Positions 28,401-36,400 of a stretch of 64,000 bases of DNA are shown piece after piece (the stretch's first letter is position 1; each line of letters opens with the position of its first letter). The translations under genes were made by a program, and so were the position numbers. Below the pieces are notes generated by a model. It was given only the letters and a program-made list of their open reading frames with translations, made no database searches and was not told the DNA's origin. Origin of the DNA: an uncultured Mediterraneibacter sp. (lineage in GTDB: Bacteria > Bacillota > Clostridia > Lachnospirales > Lachnospiraceae). The stretch is from positions 19,949 through 83,948 of the forward strand of contig CAKRDD010000015.1 in the NCBI GenBank assembly GCA_934309345.1, read 5' to 3'.

Positions 28401-28911
28401 TGATGGGGCAAAAGAAATCATTGGCGGAATGATCACGGAGAAGACAATAAAGCATACAAAGACAAATCAGATGATGGCATTTATCACGGTAGAAGACCTT
28501 CTGGGAACAGTAGAAGTTGTTGTATTTCCAAGAGATTATGAAAAGAACAGAGACTATCTGGAAGTAGACAGTAAGGTATTTGTCCGTGGAAGAGTTTCAG
28601 AAGAAGACGATAAGCCGAGTAAGATGATCTGTGAGAAAATTATCCCATTTGAACGGACGAAAAAGGAATTGTGGATTCAGTTTCCTGATAAGGCGACATT
28701 TCTGGATGAGGAACAGATTGTCTATGGATATCTGGCAGATTCAGACGGAGATGATGAAGTTATAATTTACTGTGCGAAGGAACATGCGGTGAAAAAACTG
28801 CCGAAAAACAGGAATATCGGTATAAATGAACAAATTTTAAGCAGATTGATGAATCATTTTGGAGAGAAGAGAATAAAAGTAGTTGAAAAACCTATTGAAA
28901 ACATATTCTAA
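25438..28911 (+). CDS. dnaE: DNA polymerase III alpha subunit
   Basis: 1157 residues, typical for DnaE. N-terminal PHP domain (about 1-210) with HLHVHTEFSLLDG and ITDHG. The polymerase core has GPGRGSAAGS near 353 and the catalytic Asp pair in PDIDVDF near 397. The third acidic region is in LLKMDFLGLRTL near 547. Beta-clamp and helix-hairpin-helix regions follow. A C-terminal OB domain is near 995-1090 (GGMITEKTIKHTKTNQMMAFITVEDL). Replicates DNA as partner of PolC in Firmicutes. Followed after 91 bp by pfkA, a neighbourhood common in this group. Confidence 0.97.
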   Translation: MSFAHLHVHTEFSLLDGSNKIKEYVSRVKELGMNSAAITDHGVMYGVIDFYREAKKQGINPILGCEVYVAPNSRFDREITGGEDRYYHLVLLAENEEGYANLTKIVSKGFVEGYYYKPRVDKELLRKYHKGIIALSACLAGEVARFLTKGLYEEAKKTALEYQEIFGEGNFFLELQDHGIPEQGLVNQQLIKMSEETGIELVATNDIHYTYAEDAKPHDILLCIQTGKKLADENRMRYDGGQYYVKSEEEMLRLFPYAKQALENTQKIADRCHVEIEFGVTKLPKYDVPEGYTSWEYLQKLCYEGLEKRYGDPSKELKDRLSYELETIHQMGYVDYFLIVWDFIKYAKDHGISVGPGRGSAAGSIVSYCLEITTIDPIRYQLLFERFLNPERVSMPDIDVDFCYERRQEVIDYVTRKYGKDCVAQIVTFGTLAARGVIRDVGRVMDLPYAYVDSISKMIPQELGITIDKALKMNPDLKKLYDTDETVTNLIDMAKRLEGLPRHCSMHAAGVVICQKPVDEYVPLSRAADGTITTQFIMTTLEELGLLKMDFLGLRTLTVIQNAVLLARKKQPELNINQIDYNDQKVLDYIGTGKTDGVFQLESAGMKGFMKELKPHNLEDVIAGISLYRPGPMDFIPQYIRGKNDSSSITYDCPQLEPILAPTYGCIVYQEQVMQIVRDLAGYSLGRSDLLRRAMSKKKAAVMEKERKIFIYGDEETGVPGCIKNGIDEQTANKIYDEMIDFAKYAFNKSHAAAYAVVSYQTAWLKYYFPVEYMAALMTSVIDNPSKVSEYIYACRQMNIKILPPDINKGEANFSVDGGDIRYGLAAIKSIGRPVIKAIVEDREELGLFQNLEDFITRLSAKNVLNKRTIENLIKAGALDTLGGTRKQFMSIYVQIVDHVTQEKKNSMVGQMTLFDLVSEDQKEEFQIRMPDVGEYSKETLLAFEKEVLGIYVSGHPLEAYEEKWKKSISATTADFQLDEETGHTKVHDGAKEIIGGMITEKTIKHTKTNQMMAFITVEDLLGTVEVVVFPRDYEKNRDYLEVDSKVFVRGRVSEEDDKPSKMICEKIIPFERTKKELWIQFPDKATFLDEEQIVYGYLADSDGDDEVIIYCAKEHAVKKLPKNRNIGINEQILSRLMNHFGEKRIKVVEKPIENIF

Positions 28912-28923
28912 ATAAGGTAGAAT
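28895..28923 (+). promoter_or_regulatory. Promoter of pfkA
   Basis: TTGAAA (28895-28900), 17-bp spacer, TAGAAT (28918-28923). It overlaps the last dnaE codons. A second TTGACA at 28945-28950 has no good -10 partner. Confidence 0.55.
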
Positions 28924-29002
28924 ATTGGCGGAGTTGATAAAAAATTGACAATGATTGGTTTTGGCAGTAATCAGACATTTCAGAGAAAGGGTGGACTAAA
29001 AC

Positions 29003-30022
29003 ATGGCAGAAAATAAAACAGTCGACAAAGAAAAATATCTTGATGAAATTGAAGACAGCATCCGTACAATCGGTGTCCTGACAAGTGGAGGAGATGCTCC
29101 GGGAATGAACGCAGCAATCCGTGCGGTAGTAAGACGTGCACTTGCAAAAGGACTTAAGGTTCGCGGAATCCGCAGAGGTTATCATGGACTTCTGAAAGAA
29201 GAGATCATTGATATGTCAGCACGTGATGTGTCTGATATCATTGAGCGTGGAGGTACAGTTCTCCAGACAGCCCGTTGTAAGACAATGCGTACAGAAGAAG
29301 GTCAGCAGAAGGCAGCTGCGATCTGCAAGAAGTACGGAATCGACGGACTGGTAGTAATCGGTGGAGACGGATCTTTCGCAGGAGCTCAGAAGCTGGCAAA
29401 CCTTGGTGTAAATACAATCGGTATTCCAGGAACAATCGACCTTGATATCGCATGTACAGATTACACGATCGGATTTGATACAGCTGTTAATACAGCAATG
29501 GAAGCAATCGATAAGGTTCGTGATACATCTACATCTCATGAAAGATGCAGTGTCATCGAGGTTATGGGACGTGATGCAGGATATCTTGCACTGTGGTGTG
29601 GTATCGCCAATGGAGCAGAGAAGATTCTCATGCCAGAGGAAAAGGATTATGATGAGAAAGCACTGATCGAAGATATCCTTGAGAACAAGAAACGTGGTAA
29701 GAAGAACTACATCATTATCAATGCAGAAGGTGTTGGAGATTCTATCAATATGGCAAAGAGAATCGAGGATGCTACAGGAATTGAGACAAGAGCAACAATT
29801 CTTGGACACATGCAGCGTGGTGGAAGCCCGACATGTAAGGACAGAGTATATGCTTCTACAATGGGAGCTATGGCAGTTGACCTTCTTTGCCAGGGAAAGA
29901 CAAACCGTGTTGTAGGATACAAGAACGGACAGTTTACTGATTTTGACATTGAAGAAGCACTTGCTATGAAGAAGACAATTCCGGCATATCAGTACGATGT
30001 AGCGAAGACTCTTGCTCTGTAA
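29003..30022 (+). CDS. pfkA: 6-phosphofructokinase
   Basis: 339 residues. Phosphorylates fructose-6-phosphate. Motifs are TSGGDAPGMNAAIR near 28, the nucleotide-binding GGDGSF near 120 (the Gly favours ATP over pyrophosphate), the catalytic PGTIDLDIACTDYTIGFDTA near 143, and EVMGRDAGYLAL near 185. Two features differ from E. coli PfkA. There is a charged extension of about 18 residues at the N-terminus, and Leu replaces the usual Asn in TIDND, while both Asp residues are kept. I believe this variant is frequent in Lachnospiraceae. Confidence 0.94.
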   Translation: MAENKTVDKEKYLDEIEDSIRTIGVLTSGGDAPGMNAAIRAVVRRALAKGLKVRGIRRGYHGLLKEEIIDMSARDVSDIIERGGTVLQTARCKTMRTEEGQQKAAAICKKYGIDGLVVIGGDGSFAGAQKLANLGVNTIGIPGTIDLDIACTDYTIGFDTAVNTAMEAIDKVRDTSTSHERCSVIEVMGRDAGYLALWCGIANGAEKILMPEEKDYDEKALIEDILENKKRGKKNYIIINAEGVGDSINMAKRIEDATGIETRATILGHMQRGGSPTCKDRVYASTMGAMAVDLLCQGKTNRVVGYKNGQFTDFDIEEALAMKKTIPAYQYDVAKTLAL

Positions 30023-30079
30023 AAATGTGAAATAGCATTGCAAATATTTCTTTGAGTTATTATAATAGAATAGCAATGG

Positions 30080-30150
30080 TTACCAGATGACTGGTAATGA
30101 AATATAACATTCAGCCATGCAGCCTTTGTAAGAAGGTTACATGGCTGAAT
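30080..30150 (+). other. Two stem-loops between pfkA and murI
   Basis: The first is TTACCAG-atga-CTGGTAA (30080-30097). The second has 11-bp perfect outer arms (30109-30119 with 30140-30150) and a nested 6-bp inner stem. Neither is followed by a U-run, so they may be processing or stability structures, or a leader for murI, rather than ordinary terminators. Confidence 0.45.
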
Positions 30151-30205
30151 TGTGTATCTGCGATAAGATAAAAATAACTGGTAAGGATAGATTAAGGGGA
30201 GAACT

Positions 30206-31036
30206 TTGACGGACATGAAGAATAAAAAGATGGCACCGATCGGTGTGTTTGATTCAGGAGTCGGAGGACTGACAGTAGCGAGGGAGATATCAAGACAGCT
30301 GCCGTATGAGAATATTGTTTACTTTGGGGATACGGCGCGTGTTCCATACGGTAGTAAATCACAAAACACGATCATTCGTTTTTCAGAACAGATTATTCGT
30401 TTCCTGAGGACGAAGCAGGTGAAAGCAATTGTGATCGCATGTAATACGGCGAGTGCGCTTGCATTGGATGCAGTGAAGGATGAGTTTGACCTTCCGATCA
30501 TCGGAGTAGTCATTCCGGGAGCGAGAGCGGCGGTAGAAGCGACAACGAATGGAAAAGTCGGTGTGGTAGGTACTGAAGCGACGGTGCAGAGCGGAATGTA
30601 TACGAAAGTGATCCAGCAGATGAATCCGGCGATCGAAGTGATCGAGAAAGCCTGTCCTCTTTTCGTACCGTTAGTGGAAGAGGGGTTCAAAGAACATATT
30701 GTGACAAGAGAGATTATTGAGTATTATCTCGAATCCATGCGCGATACAGATATTGATGCAATGATTCTAGGCTGTACACATTATCCGCTTCTCAGATCCA
30801 AGATCAGAGAATATATGGGGGATAAGATTCAGATTGTGAATCCCGCATATGAGACAGCAATGGATCTGAAACGGCTTCTGGAAGAAAAAGAGATGGCAAA
30901 TGATGAGACGACAGAACACCATAGTGAGTATTCTTTCTATGTCAGTGATGCGGCTGAGAAGTTCAGGAAGTTTGCGAATACTGTAATGCCATTTGATGTT
31001 CCGACAACGAATGTAGTAAATATTGAAGAGTATTAA
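30206..31036 (+). CDS. murI: Glutamate racemase
   Basis: 276 residues from TTG 30206, which lies 5 bp after AAGGGGA; ATG 30215 is an alternative but is too far from that site. Makes D-glutamate for peptidoglycan. Catalytic cysteines are in IACNTASA (near 76) and LGCTHYPLL (near 190). GVFDSGVGGLTV and YFGDTARVPYG at the N-terminus are also characteristic. Confidence 0.95.
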   Translation: MTDMKNKKMAPIGVFDSGVGGLTVAREISRQLPYENIVYFGDTARVPYGSKSQNTIIRFSEQIIRFLRTKQVKAIVIACNTASALALDAVKDEFDLPIIGVVIPGARAAVEATTNGKVGVVGTEATVQSGMYTKVIQQMNPAIEVIEKACPLFVPLVEEGFKEHIVTREIIEYYLESMRDTDIDAMILGCTHYPLLRSKIREYMGDKIQIVNPAYETAMDLKRLLEEKEMANDETTEHHSEYSFYVSDAAEKFRKFANTVMPFDVPTTNVVNIEEY

Positions 31037-31047
31037 TTAGTAATTCT

Positions 31048-31123
31048 GAATCAGGAAAGTTATTTCGTGCTTGCACGTTGGTTGCGGAAAGACTGACGGA
31101 ACGAAATCTTCCTGATTCTTTTC
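31048..31123 (+). terminator. Long-loop terminator after murI
   Basis: The arms GAATCAGGAA (31048-31057) and TTCCTGATTC (31109-31118) pair perfectly. An inner ATTTCGT/ACGAAAT stem continues inside, and CTTTTC follows. The loop is about 30 nt. Confidence 0.6.
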
Positions 31124-31139
31124 TATGGAGAAAGAATCT

Positions 31140-31616
31140 ATGACAAAAGATGTATTGGTAAGTATTTCCGGAATGCATGAAGAGATTGTGGCGGTCACTC
31201 CGGATGTAGAGGAAGATGAGAACGAGGCAATCGAAGTTGTGACACCGGCAACGTATTATTTGAAGAATGGAAAACATTATATTGTCTATGAGGAAGTTGT
31301 AGAAGGAACTTCCGGAGTGATCAAGAACAGAATTAAGATTAATGGAGATGAATGTGTAGAGATCGTGAAAAGTGGTCTTTCAAATTCTCATATGATCTTT
31401 GAGAAAAATAAAAAGAATCAGACATTTTATAAGACACCTTATGGACAGATGCTGATCGGAGTGAATACGAGATGCCTTCAGGTTGACTTTGAAGAAGATA
31501 AGATAGCAGTTCAGATCGATTATGAACTGGACGTAAATCATGAACCGATGGCAGACTGTAAGATACGGATGAATATTGTTTCCAAGGACAGTGGAAAGTT
31601 TTCGGTGCTTAGTTAA
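31140..31616 (+). CDS. DUF1934 (YwiB-like) beta-barrel protein
   Basis: 158 residues from ATG 31140, with GGAG 9 bp upstream; ATG 31125 lies inside that ribosome binding site region. The pattern of amphipathic strands, the TYYLKNGKHYIVYEE segment and QVDFEEDKIAVQIDYEL are typical of DUF1934, a small lipocalin-like barrel family of Firmicutes with unknown ligand. It follows murI and precedes a symporter, with no functional hint beyond cell-envelope neighbours. Confidence 0.8.
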   Translation: MTKDVLVSISGMHEEIVAVTPDVEEDENEAIEVVTPATYYLKNGKHYIVYEEVVEGTSGVIKNRIKINGDECVEIVKSGLSNSHMIFEKNKKNQTFYKTPYGQMLIGVNTRCLQVDFEEDKIAVQIDYELDVNHEPMADCKIRMNIVSKDSGKFSVLS

Positions 31617-31620
31617 GCTA

Positions 31621-31644
31621 CAAGAACGCCGATGCATTCTTGAA
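31621..31644. repeat. Short REP-like palindrome, copy 1
   Basis: 24 bp matching 39937-39960 with two mismatches; the unit is an inverted repeat CAAGAA(C/T)G...GCATTCTTG. It lies between the DUF1934 gene and the symporter gene. Confidence 0.5.
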
Positions 31645-31687
31645 TAAGCAGGCGGGAAAATGAAGAAGATAAGAATGAGAGGACAAG

Positions 31688-33088
31688 ATGATGGTGATAA
31701 CACTGATCGAGAAAATATATTCGTTTTTATGGGGCGATCTGTTCCAGATACCGCTTCCAGGCGGCGGAAGTGTGGGAATATCACTTCTGATTATTCTGTT
31801 GATTCCAACAGGAATTTATTTCACAATCCGTACAAGATTTCTTCCGATCCGTCTTTTTCCGGAGATGGTAAGATCGTTGAACAGTAAGAAGGGAAAAGAG
31901 GATGGGCTGTCTAATTTTCAGACGCTGATCGTATCAACAGCAACCCGCGTGGGAATGGGGAATCTGGTAGGTGTTGTTGCAGCTATCTCAGCCGGCGGAG
32001 CAGGAGCAGTGTTCTGGATGTGGATCACGGCACTGATCGGTTCCTCCACAGCATTTGTTGAGGCGACACTTGCACAGCTTCATAAAGAAAAAGATCCGTT
32101 GTATGGAGGATACCGCGGAGGTCCGGCATATTATATCCATCACTACATGGAAGAACATCAGGGAAAGAAAAAGAGATATTCAGTGATCGCGGTGTTGTTT
32201 GCAATTTCAGGATTGATTTGCTGGTGTGGCATCAGCCAGGTGATCAGTAATTCAGTGACGTCTTCATTTGAAAATGCATTTTCTATTCCGCCGATTTATA
32301 CAACTGTGATTTTGGTGGTTCTGGCAGCAGTGATCGTGCTTCGAAAGAATGCAACAGTAAAGGTTCTGGATGTTGTTGTTCCGGTTATGGCTGTGTGTTA
32401 TTTCCTGATTACTGTATTTTTGATTCTTACGAATCTGTCCAGTATACCGGGTGTGTTTTCACGTATCTTTGAGGAAGCATTTGGAATCCGTCAGGTGGCA
32501 GCAGGTGGTTTTGGAGCTGTTTTGATGAACGGAGTGAAGAGAGGATTGTTCTCAAATGAAGCTGGTTCAGGATCTGCTCCATGTGCAGCGGCTGCGGCAG
32601 AGTGTGATCTCCCGGTAAAGGCGGGACTTGTTCAGGCATTGGGCGTATTTATCGACACAATTGTAATCTGCAGCTGTACAGCGATGATCATGTTGCTTGT
32701 TCCACAGGATCAGATCGAGGGACTTACAGGAATGGAACTGCTTCAGACAGCGATGAGATATCATCTTGGAGAAGCAGGGGTGATTTTTATCGCAGTGATG
32801 CTGTTCCTGTTCAGTTTTTCTACATTTCTTGGAATTCTGTTTTATGCAAGAAGTAATGTGGCTTATCTGTTTGGAGACAATTGGGCATCCCAGACAGCAT
32901 ATAAAGTGCTCGCACTTGTGATGTTATTCATCGGAGGAATCGCAGCGTACACATTTGTATGGGATCTGGGCGATGTCGGGATCGGGCTGATGACGGTATT
33001 CAATACAGTGATCCTGTATCTGATGGGTGGCCAGGCGTTGGATGAGCTGAAAAAATATGAGGCAGTGAGAAAAAATAAAAAAATGTAA
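31688..33088 (+). CDS. Sodium:alanine symporter (AGCS family)
   Basis: 466 residues with 10-11 transmembrane helices. AGCS signatures are GVVAAISAGGAGAVFWMWITALIG near 98, YRGGPAYYI near 142 and SNEAGSGSAPCAAAAA near 290, which lines the substrate and Na+ site. Imports alanine or glycine (possibly glutamine) with Na+. Two adjacent ATGs (31688, 31691) are possible starts. A terminator follows, so it is a single gene or the end of a unit with the DUF1934 gene. Confidence 0.92.
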   Translation: MMVITLIEKIYSFLWGDLFQIPLPGGGSVGISLLIILLIPTGIYFTIRTRFLPIRLFPEMVRSLNSKKGKEDGLSNFQTLIVSTATRVGMGNLVGVVAAISAGGAGAVFWMWITALIGSSTAFVEATLAQLHKEKDPLYGGYRGGPAYYIHHYMEEHQGKKKRYSVIAVLFAISGLICWCGISQVISNSVTSSFENAFSIPPIYTTVILVVLAAVIVLRKNATVKVLDVVVPVMAVCYFLITVFLILTNLSSIPGVFSRIFEEAFGIRQVAAGGFGAVLMNGVKRGLFSNEAGSGSAPCAAAAAECDLPVKAGLVQALGVFIDTIVICSCTAMIMLLVPQDQIEGLTGMELLQTAMRYHLGEAGVIFIAVMLFLFSFSTFLGILFYARSNVAYLFGDNWASQTAYKVLALVMLFIGGIAAYTFVWDLGDVGIGLMTVFNTVILYLMGGQALDELKKYEAVRKNKKM

Positions 33089-33100
33089 AGCTTATTAAGA

Positions 33101-33158
33101 GAGTGAAGGGCTTCTCTCCATAGTTTATCTTGGAGAAAGGTCTTTCACTTATTTTTTT
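33101..33158 (+). terminator. Terminator after the symporter gene
   Basis: An 18-bp stem with G-T pairs (33103-33120 with 33131-33148) and a 10-nt loop, followed by TTATTTTTTTG. Confidence 0.85.
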
Positions 33159-33233
33159 GCTTTTATTTCAGAGGGAAACAAAAAAACAAACAAAGAAAGC
33201 AAATAATAGCAGAGCTCTATGAAATTTGAAAAA

Positions 33234-33272
33234 TGGCGGATATCCGCCACCTGTATTGGGGAAAATGGCGGA
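33234..33272. promoter_or_regulatory. Operator-like palindrome and half-site upstream of the surface protein
   Basis: A perfect 16-bp palindrome TGGCGGATATCCGCCA (33234-33249) is followed by a second TGGCGGA half-site at 33266-33272, each preceded by AAAA. A TATAAT box (33305-33310) without a -35 box lies downstream, so an activator may bind here. The remainder of 33159-33413 is AT-rich spacer. Confidence 0.5.
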
Positions 33273-33413
33273 CTTCTCTTATATATTTAAAATCTGTTTT
33301 AAACTATAATCATTTCATAATTGGCTCAGTTATGAACAGATATGACTACTTCTTTGAAATGAATGTGAGAGGCGTTCATGAATGAAAGCTGAGAATAGAA
33401 GGATGGGAGGTTT

Positions 33414-36400
33414 TTGAATGAAATTAAAAAAAGAAGGTTTGTAGCGATACTTTTGTCCATGTGTCTATTGATCGGCATTCTTCCGGCAAACGTTTTTGCA
33501 GAGGACGAAACGACAGGGACGTTTGAAGCTATAGGTGGTAATGTGAAGTATCGAGTGATGGAGGATGACACGATTTTAATCACTGGCTGCGATGAGACTG
33601 TTACAGAGGTGGTGATTCCGGATACGATTGAGGGAAAAGTGGTAACAGCAATCGATTCAGATGCATTTAATTCCTGCGAAAATCTTGCAGCGCTTGATTT
33701 GGGGGAGTGTGTGCAGAGTATAGGATTCAGAGCATTTGCAAAGACAGCTATAACGGCCCTTCGCCTGCCTAATAGTGTGACTGAGATTGATGAAGGAGCT
33801 TTTGAGTATTGCACCTCGCTGACAAGTGTTGACTGGCCTGATAATGTGAACTTTACTACTATAAATGGGTTTTGTGGGTGTACATCACTTCCGGCAGAAG
33901 AGGTGAATGAAGCACTGGCACTTCCAAGCGTAACAACGGTTGGACATAGTGCATTTAGTGAGTGTGCATTTGAAAGTGTAGTGATTCCAGAGAATATTAA
34001 GATGATTGAACGCTATGCTTTCAGCCATAATAGTATTCTTAAAAATGTAGATTTTTCTAGCAGCACACAGCTTACAGAGATAGGCGATCGTGCGTTTGAG
34101 AGCAGTTATTCAATTCTGGAAGTAGATCTTTCGCCGTGCATTTCTCTTACAAGCATTGGAGAGTATGCGTTTTCAAATACAGACATTGAAAAGGTAATAT
34201 TTCCATCTTCGCTTTCAAAGCTAGGAGAGTATGCGTTTTCGAAAAGCAATCTTAAAAGTGTTGATCTATCTGAGACTTCATTGAGCGTGGTTGAAGACTA
34301 TGCTTTTTCTTGGACAGATCTTACTTCTGTGAAACTGGCAGATGGAATTACAGAGATTGGTGCTGGAGCTTTTTGTGACTGTAACGAACTGACATCGGTT
34401 GATTTTGGGAGTGGAGTACAAAAAATTGCTGCTGTTGCTTTTTATAAGAATGCTCTTACAGAGATAAGCTTACCAAATAGCCTGGCAACAATTGAAAAAG
34501 ATGCTTTTTCTGACTGCACTTCACTTGCCAGCATCGAATGGCCTTCAAATGAGGCTTTTACTACAGTTAATGGATTTGACGGGTGTACATCACTTTCAGC
34601 AGAGGAAGTGAATAAAGCGTTGGCACTTCCAGGAGTAACAACAGTTGGTGAAGGCTCGTTTTCAAGATGTGCTTTTGATAGTCTGATCATTCCGGCAAAT
34701 ATCCGAAAGATTGAAGACTTGGCATTTAATAATCTAGAAGGTCTCTCATCTCTTACTATTTTGCCGGGAACAGAAAGTATTGGGAAATTCGCTTTTGCAC
34801 ATAATGATGGTCTGGCGGATAAAACTGTTGAGATACCGGAAACGGTAAGAGAAATCCGTGAGGGAGCTTTTGATGGTTGTTCTTGGAGTGAGTCATCAGG
34901 GAACATGCCGATTACAATTGAGATAAAGAATCCTGATTTCAGTCTTACCGAAACAACGGATGGATATGCAGAAGTTGTAAATATTGATGGAAAGAATTAT
35001 GAAAATCCTTTTAATAGTACATCGGGTACAGTTGTAGTTATCAGAGCTTATGAGAATGACTCAAATGGAAATCCTTCGATGTTGAAACGATTCTATGAGG
35101 CAGTTAAGGATGAGATGGTTTTAGAACAGAATCAATATACCTTTGTGCCATTAGATAAAGAAGTGTTCTATACAGTGAGTGGCAAGGTTCCATCTGGTGC
35201 AACAGTTAAACTATACCAGGATGACGCAGAAATTCCGGTCACACTTACCGAGAACAGGTTTGAAGTGGCGGCAGCTTCCGGCTCAAAAGTGTCTGTTGAA
35301 GTCGCTATGGAAGGATATTATAACAAATATTTTATTCAGACACCGATCAAAAGCAATTGGGATCTGGGGAATATTACATTTATGGATGCAGATAAGATTC
35401 CGATGAACAAAACGATGCAGGTGGATTTTGGAGATGCTGTACTGAATGGATTCCAGAATCTTGGCATTTCATTGGAAGCAGATGGCAGAAAATTAACGGA
35501 GGGTACAGATTTTCATCTTCAGTATCCATATATCATTCTTTCAGATACTGTTACAGAAGAAAAGCTGACATTAACGATAAATGCCGATAAAGTCTGCTAT
35601 ACAGGTGGCAGCGTAACTGCGAACCGTTCAGAAAGATTGTTTTCTCTTCCATTAACACCTTGGGGAAAACTTGATATTACAGCGGACAGTGAGTTCGCGG
35701 GAGACAATCATGTGCTTGTCTTTGGAAGTGATGATGCACTTGTGGAAAGCAGCATTATTCCGAAGGATGGATTTTGTCGTATAAACAGCCTGAAGGCTGG
35801 GAACTATACGGTCATAGCATATAATGCGAATGATAGTTTTTCATCAGTTGCAACGGAAGCAGATTTAAAAACACTTGGACTCAGTGAAGAAAAGGATTAT
35901 GCAAAGGTGGCAGTAGATGTTTCTGATAATCAGACATCAGAGATGAAAATTACGGTACCACAGCTTAAAACGAGTGTTGATGGGATTCTGGAGAGAGAAA
36001 AATGTGCAGTCGTGTGTGAAACGCAGGTGGCATGTACGGAGCAGGATTACACAGTACGTGTGAATTATGCGTTTGCCGGAAGTAAGAGTGGAATTCTTTC
36101 TGTTCTTTTGCCGGAGGATGCAAGAGTTAAATATGTCTGTTCTGCGACGTCCCGGTTAAAAGAGGGGACAGATTACAGCATATCCGGAAATACGCTTTCT
36201 GTTAAAAAGACAGAAAAGGAAGGTATGATCTATCTGATCATGGTCTGCAAAAAAAACGGAATGCACAGCATTTCAGCTGCGGCTTCACTGAAAGGAATGA
36301 CAGCACCGATAGGAAGTACAACATTCCAGATGCAAAAGATGACGATTCAGCCATATTCACAAAGACTTACAAGTCTTAGGGGCAATTCAGTCAAGGTTAC

